Shown in pieces: positions 35,461 to 47,400 of a stretch of 64,000 bases of DNA. Both the position numbers and the translations under genes were made by a program. The notes below the pieces were generated by a model that was not told the origin of the DNA, ran no database searches, and saw nothing but the letters and a program-made list of their open reading frames with translations. The DNA lies in NCBI GenBank assembly GCA_963573305.1, contig OY754330.1:3100001-3164000 (forward strand), in the 5' to 3' direction. Source of the stretch: Pyrrhosoma nymphula (lineage: Eukaryota; Arthropoda; Insecta; Odonata; Coenagrionidae). Positions within the stretch are counted from its first letter, which is position 1. Each line of letters begins with the position of its first letter.

Positions 35461-35999
35461 TTCCTCTTCTTTATCTTCTTTTCCTCTGCTGCTACTACGT
35501 CTGAGCAAGGGTTTCGTGTGATGGCGACCGCAGGGGCCTTGCTCCCACCGCTGCACCTATGACACCAGCCCTCTGGGCTGAGTCTCGTAGTTGCCAGGAT
35601 TCATTATCATTTGAGAACTGTCCATAATTTCAAGGTTTTTGTTTTAATTGAGATAGTATTCCGTGGCCTATCCCAATAGTGTTTTTTACGTGACACCATC
35701 ACTTGAGAGGCCGCCCCACTGGGGTCAGATGCCTTTTGCAGCCGCCTCACTGATGTACAGACGTGCGGACTACCATTCTTCTCTCTCCTAACCTTCGACC
35801 AATCTGGCATGGGTGACCCTACCAGGAGCATTGCTCCCGCCAGTGCAGCTCTTAGGGGTCATCGGAGCACGCAAGCCCTTCCACCATGACAAGGTTGTAG
35901 TCCAAGAGATCTTGCAACTAGGGATATTAAAACGCCTCTGAGCATTAACGGTACAGCCTTTGGAGCAACGATCTACCTGTTCAAATGTCATTTCTGCCG

Positions 36000-38193
36000 T
36001 AGGGAGAAATCATTGTAATTTGACTCAGTCTCTGTATCTATCCCTCCTGAGCTCATTTATATCAACTATACTCGTGTATCGAGCCGCTACTTGAATGGTT
36101 AGCGTGGCCATTCACCTGGGAGAACCGGGAAAGTCAAAAGATAACTAGTATTTGAAACTGCCGGGAATCAGAACAGGAAAAAGCTGACAATTACGTTGAG
36201 TTTCCAGGAAATGTGATGACTCCGTAAGCTTGTAAGGAATCTCAGCATTCATGCAGTTGTTTTCGAATGTTCCAAGTTCCGGTTACTTGCAGAAAACTTT
36301 ATATAATCTGTATTTAAGGTAAAAACCTTATCTAGCATAAAAAATGAACTTGCTGTGAAAAAGATTGAAGGCACGAATGAGGTTGTGACTGAGAGAAATC
36401 GGGTGTTATGACCACCGTAGCTTCGACTTTTTTCAGTACTAAACAAATCTTAGACTTTACCCCTCATGGTGAAGTCCTTACTTGCTTATCACTCCAAAGC
36501 TGGACACATCCAGTACTACTATGATAAAATGTCTCTTGACTGTGAAAAGTAATTTAATTTCACACTTCAAAAACATGTATGCCGGTATGTGCCGACGGTT
36601 TCCCTGTCTCTCTGAAAAGAATCTGGTCTGACTTATTCTCCTTAGCTTCTCGCACTTAACATTTAAATTATATGCATAAGTACCTACTTTTAAAAAATCA
36701 TAACTTATCATTTTATTAAAATAAAGGTGCTTTATTGTGACATAAATGATTTACCTACCACGCATGTACATGAAATTATGAGTAAAACATTATTTTGAAT
36801 GACCCTGCATTTAACTCAACAAAACCGTGAATATTGTGATATTTGACCTTATAAAACTGTGATTAACCGTGAATTTGACTTGACTGTTGGCTTCACAGTG
36901 GCCTCCCTGTTGTTAATGTAAGGGTGAGTGGGAGAGGGGAGGTGGAATTGAAATGGCTCTATCTAGTCTAGTCGTTCATTTCACGACGGGAAGGCCGTGG
37001 GAAGAGTACCACCCTTCTTTACTCTTTTAACATTGCTTTGCTCTCCTGTGGCATTTATGTTTTGAAAATTTTCCTGTCAGCATACAATGTGCTTAGGCAT
37101 TATGTGAAATAATTTTATGTAATTGCCGAAGAATTTTTTGGGAAAAACCTCTACCATTTAAATGCAACTACTCCATTAAAAACCTACACAAATTTATGAA
37201 TCAAGATATGGTAAAAACAAATATTAAAACTTTAATCATACCTAAGTTTTTGGTTAAATCAGATTTAAAAAAGTGATGTTCTAAAGCATTCAAAATCCAC
37301 AGATAACCAAAAATTTATATAATTTGGTTGTATATGTTTAGAGTAAAAATTTTATTGGTGGTTAAGGTCGGTAGGGGTCACCATGGCAGTAAAGAATTAG
37401 GGAGATGCATTATTTTTGATGCTGAACGTAACTGCTATGCGATTGGTTCAAATGCACGGAGGGCATTTTTGGCAATGTTATTAGGGTAGTGCCCCCATGT
37501 GCCCAACGATAACTTTTGCGTAACACAGGACAGTTATACTAGAGTATTCATCCCAATTTCTGTGAAATGCATTTCTGGAACTATTTTTCTTGGCAGCATG
37601 TCATAGTTTGGTTCTTCCAAATTCCTGAATAAGATACTGTGAATGAAATGAGGACTCCCTTTGTTATGATTTAAAATGTGGTGTATAATTTTCCTGTATT
37701 TAAAATAATTCCTAGAATTTAACTTTTCTCCGTTCAACGGATAGCCTGCTGTGCTTGTTACTCATTTAATGAGTAGAAGAAAAAGTGTATTGGTTACCTT
37801 AGGTATATTCCTTAGAAGTCAATCTTTCTCAGCAAAGTTAACATTGTTTGTTTATACCTCTGGAAATGAGGACATCAAGGATAATTCAAAGGGAGAAACG
37901 GTCTTAGTAAAACAGAAAAATTGCCAAGTTGCATGTTTCAGGATACCAACTTGTCTATGTGGTGGTTGGGCCAATGAGGTTACTGTTTCAACATATTTAA
38001 TGGACATTGTTGGGTGTAGCATTTCAATTTGCTCCAGTTCCTCCTACATTGAATTGGTTTTGATAATGATTGACCAAACTTATTATCTTAGTGTATCAGA
38101 ATTATAAGTATGATTAGATTATTTAGCTTAATTTGTGTCCAAGGTTTTCTAGCAGAACGTGTTCCTTATGTTATAAATATTTTTCTATTTCAG
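36000..38193. other. No gene recognised; region just 5' of Chc exon 2
   Basis: AT-rich. The 118-codon frame at 37,751-38,107 has no family match and is likely intronic. TGAATGGTTAGCGTGG at about 36,092 resembles a tRNA A-box, so a decayed tRNA-derived SINE head is possible. If Chc exon 1 lies upstream, all of this is intron 1. Confidence 0.35.
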
Positions 38194-38401
38194 CTCACAA
38201 ACATTGGAATCAACCCATCCAGTGTGAGCTTCAATTCACTTACAATGGAATCAGATAAATTCATATGTGTTCGAGAAAAAGTTGGGGAAACAGCACAGGT
38301 GGTCATAATTGACCTGAATGACCCAACAAATCCTATTCGAAGGCCAATCTCTGCTGATTCCGCTATCATGAATCCTGCCAGCAAAGTCATTGCCTTAAAA
38401 G
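38194..38401 (+). CDS. Chc: Chc exon 2: start of the N-terminal beta-propeller
   Basis: The acceptor is ttctatttcag, and the exon opens with CTC ACA AAC (LTNIGINPSSVSF). It ends after one base of an Ala codon at AAAAG|gtaatatg (phase 1). Taking exon 1 as 14 codons, it encodes residues 15-84, the first propeller blade. The upstream 5' coding exon was not found in the preceding 38 kb, so this exon is the first recognisable one. Confidence 0.96.
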
Positions 38402-41400
38402 GTAATATGGTGAACAGCACTGATGGTTAGCACACATTTTGATATTGTTATTATTAATATTAATTGTAGTAATTTTTTTGAGTGTTTTATCATAGAAAAT
38501 GGACTTCCATTTTAGGCTACTTAGGTCAAAGTAGGAAAACTAAGCTGCAGTCCCTGTTAGTTGCCTGTGTGTTAGTAAATTTAAAAAAATTATCGAATGT
38601 ATTCAGAATACTGAAGGAAAGTTTAGACAGCATTGAATCTTTATTTTTCTCCCAAGTATTTTCTTTGAGAAAATATTTCATCTTAAATTGTGATCTTTAG
38701 TGCCAATGGTACTTCCACAAATGAGGGTTTGAGAGTGTACACATACACAATGTTTAGGTTTCAAGTAAAGGTCTATCATATCCATGAGAGCTAAAAATAA
38801 TGCAGAAAATGGACTAATTAATGGATGTGGAATATTATTGTGGTTCTTCTAGGCAATCTTCAAAATATTAGTCATAATGTCTCTCTTCTCACTCCACTGT
38901 TTAAACCACCCCTTAATGTTCATTTTGTATTCAGTAAAATGTTTTTTGAGATGATTACTATTCTGTCGATTGATGAGCATCATGCATAATGCTTACCTGC
39001 TACCAATATTTCACAATTGCTCTATTATTTTATTATTTATATGTTAATGAGAATGGCCCCAAAATGCCACTTAAAAATAAATTCTATTGGCTAAAAAGTA
39101 TATTGCTTTAACCAATTTTAGTAGTGATGTCAGTGTCTCACACAGTTCATGTTTCTATTCAATGGAACAAATATAGTTTTTATATTCAATTGCTAGCTTG
39201 AGGTGAAATTCGTTAAATTTCTAGAGCTCTGATTCTAAATGGATGAGTGATTATGTACTAGCTTACAAACTAGTACCTGAAGCGGCAATTACAGGAAGAA
39301 TTACCTCATGGTGGTAGACATTTTTGATATCATTGTAAGAAGAACTTTGAAATGAAGGATGAGATTATATCAAGAATGACTTTCTGATAGATTTGAATCG
39401 CTAGATAAAAGATGTTGTTTTTTTATTCATTTTACATCAGTTTTGACTTTTCAAAGTAACTGTTTCAAAGCATTAATGGTTTGGTTTCAATAGTGCCCCA
39501 TCTATGGCAAAATAAGTAATTTGGCTCTGTTATTGTTTTCAATATTGAACTCCACCCTTCCTCAACATACCTCAACCACTGCTGAAAAATATAATTTTTG
39601 TCATATTACATGACTCAGTAGATCATAGGGTGAGACTGTATGAACTTTATTAGATTCGTGATGAGAAAACCACCTTTGTTAATTCCAGAATTAGTTTACT
39701 TGTTTGTGTAAAGTTTTAGTCGGACACCTTAATGACGGTGATTTTTTTAAAAATGTGTGTGTATTATATAGTTCTGTTAGTGATAATTAGACCTTTCCTC
39801 TTTAAGAGGGTGGTCACGGTGGTTTTTAAAGAGCTTGGTCCCCAAATCCTTCCACACCATGCACCTCTTCTCACCCCCTCCACCACTCCCTTACACCCCT
39901 AAAAACCCCCTCTAAACACTCCACCCCTCCCCTTCCCCCCCCCCCCCCCAGCCATAGGAGTCTCCTAGCAGTCTTCTGAGAAACCCATAGCCTCTTTGGT
40001 ACTCATTTTTAAACTTAACGGAAATCCTCTCCCCTCCCCCATCCCCACCCATCCCCTCTCCTGTCCTCAACACAAGCCCAGGCTATATATTCCCACACAA
40101 CCTTCCGCTAAATTTACATGAGTATGCCACAGTGTGGTGAAACGCGCGTCGTGCCAGCGTAAGAAAGTTTGTGGAATTAAAAAAGGTGGTTTTCTCATCA
40201 TGGATATCCATAATTTCCACGAGGTCAGGCCTGAGATCATCAGTTTTATTATATTAGATTATCTATGAAATGACTTTTTTCACTGCTCCAATTTTCATCT
40301 TAGTTTTCTATTACTAGTCCTTCATTGTATTAACCTATGGCTTAGCATCCCAGGTTATTCATAGGTCTTTCTATGTGATGTTACACACAAGAGACATTGT
40401 TTATGCAAGGTGCTTACCACAAACTCGATAGTGTGAGGATTTACCTATGAAGCATTGTGATGTGTACAATCTACCCATTTGTTGGTGCTTAGCTGGCTTT
40501 TGAACATACCTTAGTGTGGATTTCTTTAATTGCATGCTATTTGTTGGATCTGGAAGTATTTGTTTTGCCAGTGTGTCTCAATCTTTGGTTTGAAGGCTAG
40601 GTAGAGCAGAAAATCTGGTTAATAGAGTAGGAGAATGCTCATCCATTTTATTGCAAAAAAATGAACATGTGAAAAAATTGCATTTTTAATCATGCCTATC
40701 TAAATATTTTCTAGACTGTTCCTCTAATATTCTTTATTTTACTTGGAACTACTGTATTAAAATTGTTTATAGTTATGAACACTTTCACAGCACCTGTTTA
40801 ATTAAAACTGTTGACAGTCTAGGTGCTCACATCTTTTTTATCTTTGGAATAAGATTGATTTTATTGAACGCACTGCAAACAGTGTGGTAGCCAGGATCTT
40901 GTTTCGGGAGTAAAGGTCAGAAAAATTTTGAAAATCTGGAGTAAAATTTTGTTTTGTAAATTAAAAGTGCAATTGCGACTGCAGCTGTTTCCAAAGAAAA
41001 TATTTTTTCTGTGTAAATTTCTGAAAGAATACATTTTTAGTGGTTTTTATTTAAAAGTAACAAACATATTAATTGGAAAAGCTGTTCAGAATAAATAATT
41101 AATGATACCAGCATTTTTGTAAAAAAAGGATAATTTTTCCTTTAGTACTACATATTAGTATATAAGTAAATTCATAATTTCAAGGGAGGTTCTGGACCTC
41201 ATGGCATTGGCTACAGACTACAATCACAGGAAATATCAAAACTTGGTACATTAGACAGTTGTATTTTTCTTTGGTGTCTCTTCTGTTTAAACGCTCTCAC
41301 TCAGGTGCCCTGTGGAAACGAAAGTACAGTGAACTCATGATTATCCGGGCTAATGATGGGGAGAGGACGCACGAATAATCAGAAATCGCGGATCAAAAAT

Positions 41401-44400
41401 CCAAACTTTCACTTTTATTTCTTATAATGTTCATTAAATACATTTTTTAAACTTTACTATTATTTGTGCACATAGTCTGTTATTTTAGATTGTTTCATGG
41501 ACTCTTAATATGAGTTTTCTTCATTCCGACTACTTACCTTTTTAGCAGTGATAATGTCATTGTAGTCGTATTCCCTCTGCTCCATATCCATTTGTGCATG
41601 ATTTTCTCTAATTCCCCCAACTTGGAGTCATTCACTTCAGTTTCTGAAAATTCCTGTAAATCATTACAAGGTCAAGCTAAAGTTTCCTACAGGAACGAAC
41701 TAGTAGAACAGGTTTCACTGAGGACTAGGCCTGTGACATACTGTGAATTGCATCCAATATTGTCATTTTCTTCCAAAAGTTCAAAAAATTGTCATTTTCA
41801 TTGGCTTTCATCCTGAGAAGACAAACTTGGTCATTCCTTTTCATTGATGCAATGATGCCTTGATCCATTGGTTGAAGTATGGAAGTGACGTTTGGGGGTA
41901 AACATTTGGTGGCAATTAAGCCATCATTGGATGGGAAAGGGTCCAACAGTAGCACTGCTTTCTGAGGTGTAATCCCTTGTCCTTCAAAAAAGAACGAACT
42001 TCGGGAACATACTTGGACTGGAACCAATTTTCAAAAATATCTCGGTCCATCCATGCCCATTTTTGACTAATAGCCGACAGGAAGAGTACTTGCTTCTGCA
42101 CCCTTACATGATCCAGGCCTTTTTGATTTTATGATGACCAATTGTTTCATTTTATTTTGCGTGGACACATTTCCACCCAACGTAACACTCGATTGTCCTT
42201 ACGAAGATTTGTGACCAGGTGTATGCTTCTCTCACTTAAATGCAAGGGTTCTTGACGGCAGACATTTCCAATACAACCCAGTCTCATCAGCGTATTTAAT
42301 CTGGTCAAATTCAGATTGTACCTACATCAGAATATTTTGAAATTCCTCCTGAAATGCATTAGCAGTGGCAGCCGTTCTCCTTGTCGCACTTGTAGCACAA
42401 AGTCGTTCTCCTTGAATGCTAAGTTCACGAATGCCATGTCTCTGTTTAATTCTGGTTAGCCACCCAGATAAAGTATTGAACTTACCTTCTAATCCCAACT
42501 CCTTATGGAAAAACTTGGCTTTATCTGTGATAACTGGAGCAGACAGTGATGTGCATTCAGCTCATCTCGGAGTAAACCATTGAAGCATGCTCAACTCTTC
42601 ATATGAAGATTTCTTTATGGGTTGGCACTTTGAAGGTCCTACGCCACTGTCACAATTCCTAGCATATTCCATCAGCTTGGTTTTAGTTTTTTTTTACGTC
42701 ATCTACCATTTGAATGCCAATGCTATAATGTCTGGATAGATTTTCTCCAAATTCCTCTTTGAGTATGTCAATCAATTCAAGCTTCTGCTTCACTGTCATC
42801 ACAATTTTCTTGCATTTGTCAGTTGTGACATCTCTGCTACGGTTGGACGACTTAGTCATAGGCCAAGTGAAATAACAATGACACATGGATGAGGATACCA
42901 TAAGGGATACGGCACGACCGTGTGAGACCCACTATTTTTGGGTGGAAATCTATACACATTTTTCTTTGTCTACCCATGCGTGTTGGCAAAAAGTAATCAC
43001 AAAGTTGCTGAGGGTGTACAACTTCGGGACCGCATGGATGATCCGAAAAACGGATAATCCTCCGTTGGATAATCAGGAGTTCACTGTCCTCGTACCATAT
43101 TTAGTTTATAGGAAAGAATAGTTTGCCTGTCAAAAAATCATATTGATGAAAAGACATGTTTATGTGGCCTTTGATTAACATGAATGTTTTACTTAGTAAT
43201 TGCTTGGGAGGTATATTTATGTATGCATAAGAGTATTTTTATAAGTTGTTGACTTGAATATCATATTTGTAGAAGTAGAAGGTCTTTCCTTGGATTATTT
43301 GAGGATTCACTTAGTTAGAAGAGTTAGTTTTGCGAAGTACAGTTCTGTTAAAAAAAATCGTACTGCCGAAAATTTTTAAGTCCAGAGTTTATTCAGGCTC
43401 GAATTTGAGCACACAACTGTCCTTGCAAAGCATTCTGGGAAAACATTTTTTATGGGCGATATATTTCTGTGCAAACAATTGTAAAATTTCAAAATGATGA
43501 GCTTTGAATTTCACATTCTTTTAGCAAATAATTTCGTGATAATTCGCGGCTCAGAAAGAAGGACGTGCAGATTGAAAAATGCACCTTTCGCACTCATCTC
43601 ATCCTTCTTGTGAATTCGGTCGTTTTATTATCCAATGCAGAACTTCAAATACGTGTATATCATGTGTTCACTAATGACATTATACCGTATATGAATGACT
43701 TGAGCTGGCTGATCTTAGATTAGTGGTTGTTTCAGGCTCAAGTGGTCACCCTCTTGCTTCACCGCCATTACTGCGTTTTCCATTTGCCATAGGTCAGATT
43801 TTTCTCATGCGAGATCTATAAAAAAAATATTCGTAATAGCACTTTCTACAATGCGTTTTGTGGCTTTTTTTCTAACATTATCTAAGCAGCAAATATTTTA
43901 TGGCGAAGTAAAGAAAATTGAACCAATATCCTCTAAAAAGTGCAGAATTAATTATGACGTTTTGAAAGTAATAGGAATTTTGATACTGCAAGGACTCCCA
44001 GACAAAGAAAATCTAAATGCTAGGATCAACCTATTGTAAGCTAATAACGCTAATTAATACGAGTAGGAAACTAATAAAAAACGAAACAAGCAAGGGGGAT
44101 GTAAACCAAAGAAGTGGGCATTGAGTTTCCATGCTTTCTAGCAGCTGTGAACGAGAGATGATTTATTCCAATCTATTCCGATGCTTTCACACATAATGTG
44201 CAGAAACAGCTCGACGGACCACACCTCTGCCTCTTGACACCCAGTCGAATAAGAAGCCGCTGCCCCCTTCCATTGTCACTTTTTGGCAGTTTAGGGCCTT
44301 TCCTCGAGGGAGAGTGATGAAAGGGGCTTCCTTTGGTTCGGAATGTTTATTGCTCTCTCCGGAAAGATTTGAAGGACCAAAGGGACTCCCATTTGGTGAT

Positions 44401-47400
44401 CCTTGAGCGAAAATGAGTAGATGAACGATCGGTCTGTCGGCCAAAGTCACCCGATCTCTCTCTTATTAGAAAGCTACCATGTAGAAGCCAGGACTCTAAT
44501 ATCCATTGATAGTCTCCATCAGAGTACGGGGAGTAATTCTGCTGCAAATGACATATCTGCCATTATTTGTTCTCTAGAAAAGGCAACTACCGCGAATCGT
44601 CACTCGAAGAGATCAAATCGTGTCGAAGAGAATTTATGAATTATTTCATTTAGATTTATTAAAATAATTCTATTACTTGAAAACATGACTTTCTTCATAT
44701 TTCTGCTTGTTTCGACATTCTTTTATATGATATAAACCACATCTATGTCGCTTAAGACAATTTATAAAATTTAAAACTTATAATACAGCGGACAGCATTT
44801 TGATGGCATAAAAGTTTTTTTTGCTTCACAGGAGCTAATATATTGAAAGAGAAAGGAAAAGAAGCCTAAAATAGTCACTGTAGCGAAATTAGATCTGTAG
44901 ATATGTTCCCTCCTAATGTCAAAATTTTCGTGCTCACGACACTTATTTTATGCCATTTATTGCTCCATTTTTTTAATTCCTTGCTTAGTGAAATGGCATG
45001 AAATTAAGCCTTAACTCTATGCTTTTAATAACGAGGCTTAATTATTTTCGTTTGTCTGATTCGTCCATGTAAAGGACCCTGGCATGTATTGAATGACATG
45101 GATCACGGTTTAGATTTTGGAGGGGCGTTGGAACCCGATACAACCACTAATCTAAGATCAGCCAGCTCAAGTCATTCATATACGGTATAATGTCATTAGT
45201 GAACACATGATATACACGTATTTGAAGTTCTGCATTGGATAATAAAACGACCGAATTCACAAGAAGGATGAGATGAGTGCGAAAGGTGCATTTTTCAATC
45301 TGCACGTCCTTCTTTCTGAGCCGCGAATTATCACGAAATTATTTGCTAAAAGAATGTGAAATTCAAAGCTCATCATTTTGAAATTTTACAATTGTTTGCA
45401 CAGAAATATATCGCCCATAGAAAATGTTTTCCCAGAATGCTTTGCAAGGACAGTTGTGCGCTCAAATTCGAGCCTGACATTATCGGCTTCTTCAGAGTGA
45501 AATTGAGTGATCTAGTTTCGATCCAGAATATATTACACCATTTCAAATATAATATAGATTGCGATATCACAAGGAATTCCAGATAATGAAAAGGTGTCAA
45601 ACATTTGAAAAAAATTTACGTTAATGAATACACCTATAAATTAAAATGTACTCATAAGAAACGAAAGGAACTCAGGGGATTGAGACCTAAGATAAGCTTT
45701 TGTTTTCCGTGGCTGCTCGTGTGCGAGGGATCTTGGCGCGTCTTAACTTCGCAGATCTCCCTTCTTACTCACAGAACACAAGAAAAGAAACCCCTCCCCT
45801 CAGAAATAATCCTTTTCGCAGGTCAAAATTTTTGTCTTTCGTGGGTGGTTCAACTCGCCCAGCTGCGGGGAGGGAGGGCTCTCGTTCCGCTTGGATTGCT
45901 CCCTCTCTCAGGGGTTCGGCCACGTCACATCGTCATAAACTCGGGACTCAACAATTTTCGGCGGTACGATTTTTTTGAACATAACTACATGCCAGGCCCC
46001 AGGGTCCTTTCTATAGGTTATTGAACCTGGAATGTGTACTTTTGAATAAGTTCCCTACTGACCTATGGTTAGATGTTATTCTCACTGTCTAGGAGTCAGA
46101 CCACCATAAATCCCTGTCTTAAGAGGTAAACACCCTCAGCAAATGTTTTTTTATTTCCATTGTGCCCCTAAAATGCCTAGCTGGTTATTCTGAATGTTTG
46201 AATAATGGAGGAAGAAATCTGAGAAAAATACCCCTTCTACCCTGTCTGTACTTGTGCTGTGCCTTAAGGCTTAATCATCTTCGAAGGGGTTTGGTTTCGT
46301 CTAATGGCACCACCTCAAGCCCATCCGTAAATGGGTTGGGTGAGCAGGACTTATTGCGGAATATGTTCATTATAGATTTGCTTCGTGCCTCAGTTGAGGC
46401 TTTCCACTGAATGACAGGTTAAAAAAAGATACACAATGTCAAAATATCTGGGAAGATAATTTTCTTTGGTTTGGAAGAAATTGCATGTCATAGAAGAATG
46501 AGCTAAAGGATTGTCATAAATAAAGCTAGTGGAGCTATTGCAATGTGGAAATAATGGAGAAAAGCAGTATTTTAGAAACTACGATGGGAGTGATATTATG
46601 TAAGAATATGTGGAGTAGAAAGAAAGAAGATGGAAAGATAGAAATGTATCAACTCCGGGCTTTTTAGTGTTTTTTGAAGTTGCATAGCCTCAAAATATTT
46701 CCATCAATTGGGATTTTATTTAATAAAAGAACCTTAAAAATTGATTCAAAATTAGGAGTTACAGATTTTGTTGGGAGCAATGACTGGCTTGATCCAAGTT
46801 GCTGTACCTGGGAGGGAAGAATTGTTAATCATGAAACATCCTCTGAAAGAATCTTCTAATTAGGAATGAAGATGATCTATTTTTTTCGTGCTCTGCCACC
46901 TAAATCCGTGGCCCTGAAGAATAACCACTGTGCAGGCAGAAAAAAAAGAACATCAATTGAAGGCTTTCACAGTGATTTATGGCTGATAGGGAGGCTTTCG
47001 AGGCAATCAAACAAATTTTGCTGCAAGTATTCTTTTTCCATGAATGGCAAGAAGGCTTACAAGTTAATCTGCGTGGTTAGCATTTTGTGGCTGTTTCGTC
47101 CTTCATTGTTGTGAGCATCTTTAGGAGTAAAGTGGCCTTTGCTCCGGAAGACAATCACCGCAACACAGAATGAAACATTGAGTCACAAAATAATCACCTC
47201 TACAGCCTAACTTGGAAGCCTTCTTGCCAGTCATGGAAAAAGAATATTTATCTTAAAATGTTGTCCATTCAGGATCATATCCACCTCATGACCAACCGCC
47301 TTTTAGTAGAATGGATAGTGCCTACTAAATAGAGGTTTCACTGTATATAGATTATTCATTAATATTAACTCCTTCATCTTCGGGAATAATCTAGTCTCAT

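Larger units (their letters stand above)
33219..35996 (-). mobile_element. Non-LTR retrotransposon (APE endonuclease + RT), inactive copy
   Basis: Read on the minus strand from about 35,996, the order is a 5' segment, an APE-type endonuclease (about 35,460-34,680), a charged linker and a reverse transcriptase (about 34,300-33,300). Coding is spread over at least seven frames by stops and frameshifts. Homology ends abruptly near 33,295, just after the RT active site; a different sequence with a hAT-like terminus (GCGGTGTTTCCCAAACTG at 33,220) follows. The family looks like the LINEs often mis-annotated in insects as craniofacial development protein 2. The exact clade is not determined. Confidence 0.9.
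43393..45478. mobile_element. Large fold-back element, 338-bp near-perfect inverted repeats
   Basis: The arms at 43,393-43,730 and 45,140-45,478 are almost identical reverse complements over about 338 bp, separated by 1.4 kb of non-matching sequence. Near identity means recent duplication or conversion, far younger than the neighbouring Tigger. Just outside the right arm, the minus strand reads CTGAAGAAGCC...GGCTCGAA, a relative of the hammerhead-like motif shared by other inverted repeats here. The centre has only short frames (87 codons at 44,187-44,450, minus) with no recognised product. No target duplication is evident. Confidence 0.85.

Noticed and set aside
37751..38107. 118-codon frame upstream of Chc exon 2 as a possible exon
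   Set aside because: No resemblance to the clathrin N-terminus and not needed to join exon 2; probably intronic.
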